Assembly (NCBI GenBank): GCA_030425055.1
Contig: JAUHVN010000055.1
Span: forward strand, 1-11,791
Source of the DNA: Actinomycetes bacterium
GTDB lineage: Bacteria; Actinomycetota; Actinomycetes; Actinomycetales; Microbacteriaceae
Length of the DNA: 11,791 bases
Reading direction: 5' to 3'
Shown: positions 6,835 to 11,791 of the stretch, in pieces
Layout: each line of letters starts with the position of its first letter
How positions within the stretch are numbered: the stretch's first letter is position 1
Made by a program: the position numbers and the translations under genes
Notes under the pieces: model-generated
Databases searched by the model: none
Seen by the model: the letters and a program-made list of their open reading frames with translations, nothing else
What the model was told of the DNA's origin: nothing

Positions 6835-6850
6835 GTAAATTGGGATTCAC
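6835..6850. promoter_or_regulatory. TetR-2 operator candidate, site D
   Basis: GTAAATTGGGATTCAC matches the site at 9141-9156 at 14 of 16 positions. It lies between two divergent starts, 8 nt upstream of the DUF4334 remnant GTG and 33 nt upstream of the TetR-2 ATG, so one bound repressor could control both directions and give autoregulation. Confidence 0.6.
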
Positions 6851-6871
6851 ACGCTCATCCCGGTCGTGGGA

Positions 6872-6877
6872 TAGTGT
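6872..6877 (+). promoter_or_regulatory. -10 box of a probable leaderless promoter for TetR-2
   Basis: TAGTGT (TANNNT) is followed by 6 nt and the ATG at 6884, with no Shine-Dalgarno. A possible -35, TTCACA at 6846-6851, is 20 nt away, longer than usual, so only the -10 is called. Confidence 0.45.
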
Positions 6878-6883
6878 GGCGAC

Positions 6884-8098
6884 ATGAGCGCGCCCGCCGG
6901 CGCCGTCGATGCGCCCCCGCGTCGCCGCCGCCCGAAGGACCGCCGCCAGCAGATCGCGATGGCGGCGGCGGTCGCGTTCTCGGCGCGCGGCTATCACCAG
7001 GTGAGCATGGGCGACGTGGCCGCCGAGGTCGGCATCACCGCGGCGGCGCTCTACCGTCACTTCCCGAACAAGTACGCCCTGTTCGTCGACGCCAGCCGCC
7101 GACTCGCGCACGGGCTCATCGAGGCCACCGACCCGGTCGTCGCCTCGGAGGCGGAGCGCGATCCGGCCGTGCAGCGCGACGACATCCTGCGCGCGGTGAT
7201 CGATGTGACCATCGAGAACCGGCTCACGGGCGGGCTCTACCGGTGGGAGGGTCGCTACCTCACCCGCGACGACCGCGCACTGCTGCGCCACGAATTCGAC
7301 GAGCTCGTCTCGCGCGTGCGCGGCCCCCTCGTCGCCCTGCGCCCCGACCTGAGCGACGCCGACGCCGACGTGCTGTCGGCCGCCGCGCTCAGCGTCATCG
7401 CCAGCATCACCGCCCATCACACGACCCTGCGCGCCAAGGCGCTCACATCGCTGCTGCTGGATGCCGCCGACTCGGTGCTCGCGGTCGACCTGCCGCCGGC
7501 GGCCGACCGGGCCGACGCCCCTCCGCCCACCACGGGTGTGCCGAGCGCATCCACACGGGAGCGCCTCGTCAACGAGGCGATCCCCCTTTTCTACCGACTC
7601 GGCTATCACGAGACGACGGTCGAGGACATCTGCTCGGCGGTCGGCATCACCGCGTCGGCGCTCTACCGGCACTTCCCCGGCAAGTCCGACATCCTGCTCG
7701 AGGCGTGCGTGCGCGCCGCGGAGCGGCTCGGCGCGACCACCTCGTCGGCGCTCGGCTCGGCGTCGTCGCGCGAGCAGGCCCTCGGCGGGCTCGTCGACGC
7801 CTACATCGACTACGCGTTCACGCAGCACGAGCTCATGAGCGTCTACTTCAGCGACGTCGGCGCACTGCCCGAAGACGACAGGGTGCGCCTGTACGCCATC
7901 CAGCGCCGCCACGTCGACGAGTGGGTCTCGCTGCTCGAGTCGGTGCGGCCCGAGCTGACGGCATCCGCTGCGCGCTTCCTCGTGCACGCCGGGCTGAACG
8001 TCACGGTCGACGTGGTGCGCGTCATGCGGTTCGCCGACTCGCCCGCGGCACGCGTGAGGGTCGCGACGCTCGTGCGTGCGACCCTCGGCGTGGACTGA
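6884..8098 (+). CDS. Tandem two-domain TetR/AcrR-family transcriptional regulator (TetR-2)
   Basis: At 404 aa this is about twice the usual TetR length and contains two complete TetR units in one chain. HTH 1 spans about 22-68 and ends ITAAALYRHFPNK (51-63). HTH 2 spans about 225-271 and ends ITASALYRHFPGK (255-267), so the two recognition helices are nearly identical. Each is followed by a helical ligand domain (about 69-200 and 272-404), joined by a Pro/Ala-rich linker (about 203-222). This suggests an intramolecular pseudo-dimer that binds a palindromic site, with room for two different ligands (inference). The ATG at 6884 has no Shine-Dalgarno but a TAGTGT box 6 nt upstream. The 16-bp operator at 6835-6850 recurs at the aldehyde dehydrogenase promoter (9141-9156), making that gene, the DUF4334 remnant and itself probable targets. 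It converges with the aldehyde dehydrogenase gene, 15 nt apart. Confidence 0.9.
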   Translation: MSAPAGAVDAPPRRRRPKDRRQQIAMAAAVAFSARGYHQVSMGDVAAEVGITAAALYRHFPNKYALFVDASRRLAHGLIEATDPVVASEAERDPAVQRDDILRAVIDVTIENRLTGGLYRWEGRYLTRDDRALLRHEFDELVSRVRGPLVALRPDLSDADADVLSAAALSVIASITAHHTTLRAKALTSLLLDAADSVLAVDLPPAADRADAPPPTTGVPSASTRERLVNEAIPLFYRLGYHETTVEDICSAVGITASALYRHFPGKSDILLEACVRAAERLGATTSSALGSASSREQALGGLVDAYIDYAFTQHELMSVYFSDVGALPEDDRVRLYAIQRRHVDEWVSLLESVRPELTASAARFLVHAGLNVTVDVVRVMRFADSPAARVRVATLVRATLGVD

Positions 8099-8100
8099 TC

Positions 8101-8115
8101 GACCCGCCTGGGGTC
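8101..8115. terminator. Short hairpin between convergent TetR-2 and aldehyde dehydrogenase genes
   Basis: GACCC (8101-8105), a 5-nt loop GCCTG and GGGTC (8111-8115) form a GC-only stem in the 15-nt gap between the two facing stops. There is no U-tract. It may serve as a weak bidirectional terminator. Confidence 0.3.
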
Positions 8116-9109
8116 AGTGCTTCCCCTTGCCGCCGTGCAGCATGTGCAGCATCCGCTCGGACAGGTGCATGTCGCGCGCGCTGCGCTCCATCGTGAGCAG
8201 GTCGATGAACGGCTTGCTCTTCTGCACGGCGATCGACTTCGCGACGCTGAACTCGCGCAGGCCGTCGGCGCCGTGGATGCGGCCGAAGCCCGAGTCGCCC
8301 ACGCCGCCGAAGACCGCGAAGCCGACCGCCGCGTCGAGGTCGGCGGCGACGATCATCGCGTCCTTGCCTCCGGCCTCGACCACGAGCGGAGTGAGGTTCT
8401 CGGCGCACGCCGCCATGACCTTGCGTGCCGTGCGGGGCGACCCGGTGAACGCGACCTTGTCGACGCCCGACCGGGCGAGCGCCGCGCCGGTCTCGCCGTC
8501 GCCGATGACCACACGGAACACGGCGTGGTCAGGCACGGCACGCCGGAAGGCGGCCTCGATCCACATAGCCGTTGCGGGGGTGAGCTCGCTCGGCTTGAAG
8601 ACGATCGCGTTGCCCGCCGAGATCGCGTACGAGATCGACCCCATGGGCGTGTAGAAGGGATAGTTCCACGGGCCGATGACACCGACCACTCCGAACGGCT
8701 CGTAGCCGACGCTCGCGTGCTGGTTGTAGCTGGCCAGGCCCGACGGCACCTTCTGGCGGGCGAGCACCTTGTGCGCGTTCTTCGAGGCCCAGTCGAGGTG
8801 CGTCAGCGTCAGCACGACCTCGAGCAGCGCGTCGTCGGGGGTCTTGCCGGTCTCGCGCGAGATGACCGCGGCGAGGTCGCGCGCGCCGTCGGCGATCTCG
8901 CTCTTCCACGCCTGCAGCGCCTTCTTGCGGCCCGCGAAGCCGAGCGCCGCCCACGTCGCCGCTGCGGCCCGCGCCTCGGCGACCACCGCGGCGACATCGT
9001 CGGGTCCGGCGCTCGGGTACGCCTCGATCGCAGAGTCGTCGCGAGGGTCGCGTGAGACGATCTCGCGAGCCGTGCTGTCAGGGGCGGAAGTGTGATCGAT
9101 CAGGGTCAT
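8114..9109 (-). pseudogene. NAD(P)-dependent aldehyde dehydrogenase with in-frame internal deletion removing the catalytic cysteine
   Basis: The 331-aa frame begins and ends like an aldehyde dehydrogenase but is about 150-170 residues short of the usual 480-500. Retained: RETGKTPDDALLEV (85-98), the cofactor segment GVIGPWNYPF (143-152), FKPSE with Lys172, the nucleotide loop FTGS (221-224), and the general base Glu245 in VVEAGGKDAMIV. The sequence then jumps, near residue 267, from LDAAVGFAVFG straight into the C-terminal motif GGVGDSGFGRIHGADGLREF (268-287). The FxNxGQxC segment with the nucleophilic Cys and most of the catalytic domain is absent, so oxidation of aldehydes is not expected. 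The frame is kept across the join and the normal C-terminus follows. The start at 9109 has AGGA 5 nt upstream; an ATG at 9121 is less well placed. The promoter and operator upstream look intact. Confidence 0.8.
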
Positions 9110-9140
9110 GGCCGTCCTCATCCTCGAATGCAGCCGATAA

Positions 9141-9156
9141 GTGAATTGCGATTCAC
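9141..9156. promoter_or_regulatory. TetR-2 operator candidate, site E (GTGAAT-N4-ATTCAC palindrome)
   Basis: GTGAATTGCGATTCAC has perfect 6-bp inverted arms around TGCG and matches site D (6835-6850) at 14 of 16 bases. It overlaps the last bases of the -10 box and the predicted start of transcription of the aldehyde dehydrogenase gene, a classic repressor position. Confidence 0.65.
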
Positions 9157-9183
9157 AGTAGACGCGCGAGGTTCACATTGCAA
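9155..9183 (-). promoter_or_regulatory. Promoter of the aldehyde dehydrogenase gene
   Basis: On the minus strand TTGCAA (9183-9178) and TACTGT (9160-9155) are spaced by exactly 17 nt. Initiation would fall near 9148, inside operator 9141-9156, giving a leader of about 40 nt with AGGA before the ATG at 9109. Confidence 0.7.
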
Positions 9184-9188
9184 GCATC

Positions 9189-9204
9189 GGATGCCGCGGC
9201 ATCC
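9189..9204. terminator. Perfect 16-bp palindrome downstream of the lipoprotein gene, possible terminator
   Basis: GGATGCCGCGGCATCC is a perfect palindrome that can fold as GGATGC-CGCG-GCATCC. It lies 25 nt past the lipoprotein stop (minus strand) and just before the -35 box of the aldehyde dehydrogenase promoter. With no U-tract it may be a non-canonical terminator separating two transcription units on the same strand, or a protein site. Confidence 0.4.
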
Positions 9205-9229
9205 CTCACCCTGCTCGGATGGGTCGTCG

Positions 9230-10123
9230 TCAGCGGCCGAAGCCGCACCAGTCGGCGACCCAGCTGAGGATGCGCCCGCGCAGGTCCTCGCCGACGAAGC
9301 GCTCGATCTCGCCCGGCTCGCCGTCGATCACTACCCGGACGTCGAAGATCGTGCCGCGCTTGTCCTCCTGCACGGCGTGCGGGTCGCAGCGGAAGGGCAC
9401 CAGCGGCAGGTCGATCACGATCGGGGTCGTGTCGTCGGCGGTGATCTCGACATCGACGGGGAAGGCGCCGTCGACGGTCTCGGCGGCGAAGTCGATCAAG
9501 TTCGTGTTCTGCACCCCGACGATCGTCGCCGAGCCGTCGCCCGTCGGCGCGATCGTGAGCTCGAGGCGCGCAGGTTCACCGGGCTCTGACGGTGCGAAGT
9601 CGGTGAACGACACGTCGGCGGCGTCGGCGAGCGCCTGCGCTCTGCACTCGCGCTCGTGCAGCGGCGCGAGGAACCCGAGTGCGACCTCGGCGGGCGCGCT
9701 CGCCTCGGTCGCGGCCCCGTCGTCGTCGAGCAGCTCGAGCACGACGGTCGGCGCGGCTTCGGCGGGCGCGGGGCAGGCCACCTCGGGCAGCTGCACCCGG
9801 ATGTCGACGACGCCCCCGGGCGCGATGCGGCTGGTGCGGTCGGCCACCACCCGCACGGCCGGCCCGTCGAGGCGGTCGTCCTCGACGCGCACCTCACCGA
9901 CGATCAGGGTGGCGTCGGTGCCGTTGACGACGTGCACCTGGGCCTGCCGCGGCGCGACGTCGGCGCGCAGCTGCAGCAGCGACACCTCGAGCCCCTCGGG
10001 GGCGGGTCCGGGCGCGACGGTCGACGGTCCGCTCGGGTCGGCGTCGAGAGCAGCGGTGCAGCCGGCCAGCGCGAGGGCGGCGGCGACGAGCGTCGCGATC
10101 CCCGCTCGGCCGGCTCGGCTCAT
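9230..10123 (-). CDS. Putative secreted lipoprotein of unknown function
   Basis: A 297-aa protein that opens with a lipoprotein signal: basic MSRAGR, a hydrophobic stretch ATLVAAALALA (about 10-20) and the lipobox LAGC with lipidated Cys22. It should therefore be exported and anchored to the outer face of the membrane. The mature part starts with a Pro/Ser/Ala-rich spacer (about 27-44) and then looks beta-rich, with repeated strand-like stretches such as AQVHVVNGTDATLIVGEVRV and LELTIAPTGDGSATIVGVQNTN, compatible with one or two Ig-like folds. It ends DWCGFGR. I do not recognise the family and assign no activity. The start at 10123 overlaps the preceding enolase-superfamily gene by 4 nt (ATGA), so it is translated by coupling. 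A longer 602-aa frame over the same region is antiframe of that gene. The reason for the pairing is unclear. Confidence 0.8.
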   Translation of the reverse strand: MSRAGRAGIATLVAAALALAGCTAALDADPSGPSTVAPGPAPEGLEVSLLQLRADVAPRQAQVHVVNGTDATLIVGEVRVEDDRLDGPAVRVVADRTSRIAPGGVVDIRVQLPEVACPAPAEAAPTVVLELLDDDGAATEASAPAEVALGFLAPLHERECRAQALADAADVSFTDFAPSEPGEPARLELTIAPTGDGSATIVGVQNTNLIDFAAETVDGAFPVDVEITADDTTPIVIDLPLVPFRCDPHAVQEDKRGTIFDVRVVIDGEPGEIERFVGEDLRGRILSWVADWCGFGR

Positions 10124-11253
10124 CGCCGCAGCTCGGCGCGTTCGACCGTGACGTCGTCGAGCGCCACGCGGTCGATCTCGATGCCCAGACCCGGTCCGGT
10201 CGGCACCTGCACGTGCCCGTCCTCGACCACGATCGGGTCGGTCACGATGTCGCGCGTGTAGAAGCGCGACGACGCCGACACGTCGCCGGGCAGCGTGAAG
10301 CCCTCGAGCGCTGCGAGCGCGGCGTTGGCGGCGCGGCCGATGCCGGTCTCGAGCATCCCGCCGCACCACACCGGCACGCCTGCGTCGCGGCACAGGTCGT
10401 GGATCCGCACGGCCTCGAGGTAGCCGCCGACGCGGCCCGCCTTGATGTTGATGACGGATGCCGCGCCGAGCGCCAGCGCGTCGGCCGCCGCCTTGCGCGA
10501 GGTCACCGACTCGTCGAGGCACACCGGCGTTCGCAGGTGCCGGGCGAGCGCGGCGTGGTCGACGAGGTCGTCCTCCTGCAGCGGCTGCTCGATGAGCAGC
10601 AGGTCGAAGCGGTCGAGCTCGGCGAGCGTGTCGACGTCGGCGAGCGTGTAGGCCGAGTTCGCGTCCACCTGCAGCGGGACCGCGCCGAACGCGTCGCGGA
10701 CCGCGGCGGTGTCGTCGACGTCGCGGCCGGGCTTGATCTTGATCTTGATGCGCACGTACCCCTCGTCGAGGTATCCGCCGACCGCGTCGACGAGCGCAGC
10801 GGGGTCGCGCTGGATCCCGACCGACACCCCCGACGGAATGCGGTCGCGCACCGCGCCCAGGTACTCGCCGAGCGGGCGCCCCTCGGAGCGCAGCGCCGCG
10901 TCGAGCACCGCGAGCTCGAGACCCGCTTTCACCATGCGGTGGCCGATGAACGGCTCGAGCACGGTCGCGACCTCTTCCGGCGCGAGCGTGCCGCGCTCGA
11001 GCAGCGCGGGGATGAGCCAGCGCTGCGCGACGTCCCACGCACCCTGCGTGTACTCGCTCGAGTACAGCGGCGCCGGCATGGTGACGATCTCGCCCCAGCC
11101 GTCGCCGTCGGGGGTGAGCGCCCGCGCGACGATCACCTCACGCACCGTCTCGGTGCCGAATGAGGTCGTGAAGGGAGACACGAGCGGCAGGTGCAGCACC
11201 CGCAGCTCGACGCCTTCGAGGGACACGGATGCGGCGGGGGCGCGCGTGGTCAT
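10120..11253 (-). CDS. menC: o-Succinylbenzoate synthase / N-acylamino-acid racemase-type enolase-superfamily enzyme
   Basis: This 377-aa enolase-superfamily protein closely follows the MenC/NAAAR group typified by the Amycolatopsis enzyme. That group dehydrates SHCHC to o-succinylbenzoate in menaquinone synthesis and in some cases racemises N-acyl (N-succinyl) amino acids. The catalytic set is complete: the K-x-K motif in RIKIKIKPG (Lys170, Lys172), metal ligands Asp197 (QVDANSAYT), Glu222 (IEQPL) and Asp247 (CLDES), and the second base Lys271 (NIKAGRVGG). The C-terminal signature WCGGMLETGIGRAANAALA runs from 296. No other men gene or acylase is nearby, so synthase versus racemase cannot be decided; the gene symbol reflects the family. 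The ATG at 11253 has no Shine-Dalgarno but a TAGCCT box 6 nt upstream. The downstream lipoprotein overlaps by 4 nt and forms a two-gene unit. Confidence 0.85.
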   Translation of the reverse strand: MTTRAPAASVSLEGVELRVLHLPLVSPFTTSFGTETVREVIVARALTPDGDGWGEIVTMPAPLYSSEYTQGAWDVAQRWLIPALLERGTLAPEEVATVLEPFIGHRMVKAGLELAVLDAALRSEGRPLGEYLGAVRDRIPSGVSVGIQRDPAALVDAVGGYLDEGYVRIKIKIKPGRDVDDTAAVRDAFGAVPLQVDANSAYTLADVDTLAELDRFDLLLIEQPLQEDDLVDHAALARHLRTPVCLDESVTSRKAAADALALGAASVINIKAGRVGGYLEAVRIHDLCRDAGVPVWCGGMLETGIGRAANAALAALEGFTLPGDVSASSRFYTRDIVTDPIVVEDGHVQVPTGPGLGIEIDRVALDDVTVERAELRR

Positions 11254-11259
11254 GGGCCC

Positions 11260-11265
11260 AGGCTA
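11260..11265 (-). promoter_or_regulatory. -10 box of a probable leaderless promoter for the menC-type gene
   Basis: TAGCCT (TANNNT) on the minus strand ends 6 nt before the ATG at 11253, and no ribosome binding site is visible. The -35 region is unremarkable. Confidence 0.4.
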
Positions 11266-11317
11266 CGCGCCGCCGCGTCGGAGGATCGGCGCTCGGTCGG
11301 AGCATCCGCGGCAATTC

Positions 11318-11336
11318 ATCCGACCGGAGGCCGGAT
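11318..11336. terminator. Stem-loop downstream of the small 131-aa gene
   Basis: In the minus-strand transcript AUCCGGCC, loop UCC and GGUCGGAU pair over 8 bp with one G-U. The hairpin starts 22 nt past the stop at 11359 and precedes the leaderless promoter of the menC-type gene. No U-tract follows. A plausible terminator separating the two units. Confidence 0.35.
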
Positions 11337-11358
11337 CTGCGACCGGGGCCACCCCGTC

Positions 11359-11754
11359 TCAGGCGAAGGGCGCCGCGCCGACCTCGCCGGGCCGCTTCGG
11401 CCGCAGCGCGTCGGGTGCCGGCCACGGTAGCTCGTAGCGCGTCACGGGTGCGTTGATCGCACCGAAGTCGTCGGTGTGCACGACGACGCGGCCCGCCGAC
11501 TGCGCGCCGGGCGGCACGACCTCGGCGATCTTGACCCGCACCGCGTCGGCGTCGTCGAGTTCGAGCATCCACATCTCGGCGAGCCATGCGAGCCCGGCGG
11601 CTTCGAGGGCCTCCTCGGCGTCGAGCCAGTCGCCCGCGGCGGATGCCTCGCGGCCCAGCAGGTCGACGGCGACCCAGTCGTCGCCGTCGGGGCGGATCCA
11701 CCCCAGCAGCTCGCCGTCCTCACGGCGGTGCGGGGTCCAGTCGGTGGTGCTCAC
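11359..11754 (-). CDS. Conserved-looking small acidic protein of unknown function
   Basis: A 131-aa reading frame from a GTG at 11754 whose family I do not recognise. It begins MSTTDWTPHRREDGELLGWIRPDGDDWVAV and has a predicted helical, acidic middle (DWLDAEEALEAAGLAWLAEMWMLELDD, about 42-68) followed by strand-like stretches (AVRVKIAEVVPPG, GRVVVHTDDFG). It ends with a Pro-rich tail PWPAPDALRPKRPGEVG. There is no signal peptide, membrane segment or cysteine, so a soluble cytoplasmic protein is likely. Coding is supported by strong G/C at third positions in this frame, by a TACCGT -10-like box ending 6 nt before the GTG with no Shine-Dalgarno, and by a stem-loop after the stop. It is separated by 105 nt from the menC-type gene and probably forms its own unit. 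Confidence 0.7.
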   Translation of the reverse strand: MSTTDWTPHRREDGELLGWIRPDGDDWVAVDLLGREASAAGDWLDAEEALEAAGLAWLAEMWMLELDDADAVRVKIAEVVPPGAQSAGRVVVHTDDFGAINAPVTRYELPWPAPDALRPKRPGEVGAAPFA

Positions 11755-11760
11755 CCCGAC

Positions 11761-11766
11761 ACGGTA
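11761..11766 (-). promoter_or_regulatory. -10 box of a probable leaderless promoter for the 131-aa gene
   Basis: TACCGT (TANNNT) lies 6 nt before the GTG at 11754 on the minus strand, the same arrangement as upstream of 11253 and 6884. It supports GTG as the true start. The -35 region would lie at the window edge and is not convincing. Confidence 0.4.
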
Positions 11767-11791
11767 GCGGATGCCGGTGGCCGTCAGCCCT

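Noticed and set aside
6846..6877. TTCACA (6846-6851) as -35 partner of TAGTGT for TetR-2
   Set aside because: The spacer would be 20 nt, outside the usual 16-18, and the hexamer is part of the operator; only the -10 box is kept.
6697..8196. A 499-aa plus-strand frame over TetR-2, and an 387-aa minus-strand frame (6824-7987) over the same gene
   Set aside because: Both are low-complexity shadow frames; TetR-2 itself carries two clear HTH domains and accounts for the region.
9230..11038. A 602-aa minus-strand frame containing the lipoprotein as its C-terminal half
   Set aside because: The upstream half is an Arg/Ala-rich antiframe of the menC-type gene, and the lipoprotein signal sequence with ATGA overlap marks the real start at 10123.
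1..11791. Search for tRNA/rRNA genes, CRISPR arrays, insertion sequences, integrase or phage genes, and riboswitch-like leaders
   Set aside because: Nothing matching was seen on either strand; the few inverted repeats are short and placed at promoters or gene ends, and no spacer-repeat periodicity or transposase motif is present.

Overview
The window looks like a chromosomal segment of a high-GC actinobacterium. A Microbacteriaceae/Microbacterium-like organism is my best guess. This rests on strong G/C third-position bias, several start codons with a TANNNT box 6-7 nt upstream and no Shine-Dalgarno (leaderless style), tandem-domain TetR regulators and the overall protein character. The taxonomic call is inference, because no search could be run. 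No RNA gene, CRISPR array, insertion sequence or integrase was recognised.

Layout, left to right. (1) 1-666, minus: N-terminal part of an FMN-dependent alpha-hydroxy-acid oxidase/dehydrogenase that runs off the left edge. (2) 760-1389, plus: a TetR-family repressor (TetR-1). (3) 6236-1415, minus: a compact beta-oxidation operon read leftward. Its order is truncated acyl-CoA dehydrogenase, thiolase (FadA type), FadB-type hydratase/3-hydroxyacyl-CoA dehydrogenase, and a nitronate-monooxygenase-family flavoprotein. (4) 6421-6827: remnants of two convergent genes, a second acyl-CoA dehydrogenase (plus) and a GXWXG/DUF4334-type protein (minus), each cut at a shared junction near 6670. (5) 6884-8098, plus: a double-length, two-HTH TetR regulator (TetR-2). 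(6) 9109-8114, minus: an aldehyde dehydrogenase with an in-frame internal deletion that removes the catalytic-cysteine region. (7) 11253-9230, minus: an o-succinylbenzoate synthase/N-acylamino-acid racemase followed by a translationally coupled lipoprotein. (8) 11754-11359, minus: a small protein of unknown function.

The regulation is readable from the DNA. A 24-bp palindrome family (arms TTTTCT/AGAAAA) occurs three times: just upstream of TetR-1, over the -35 box of the beta-oxidation operon promoter, and upstream of the second acyl-CoA dehydrogenase. This points to a TetR-1 regulon that includes the repressor itself. A different 16-bp palindrome (GTGAAT-N4-ATTCAC) occurs twice: between TetR-2 and the DUF4334 remnant, and over the -10/start region of the aldehyde dehydrogenase promoter. 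This points to a separate TetR-2 regulon.

The most unusual aspect is that four catabolic genes (two acyl-CoA dehydrogenases, the DUF4334 gene and the aldehyde dehydrogenase) are broken by three apparent deletions. Their promoters, operators and regulators remain intact. Either this lineage is losing an acyl/aldehyde oxidation module or the assembly has collapsed these loci.
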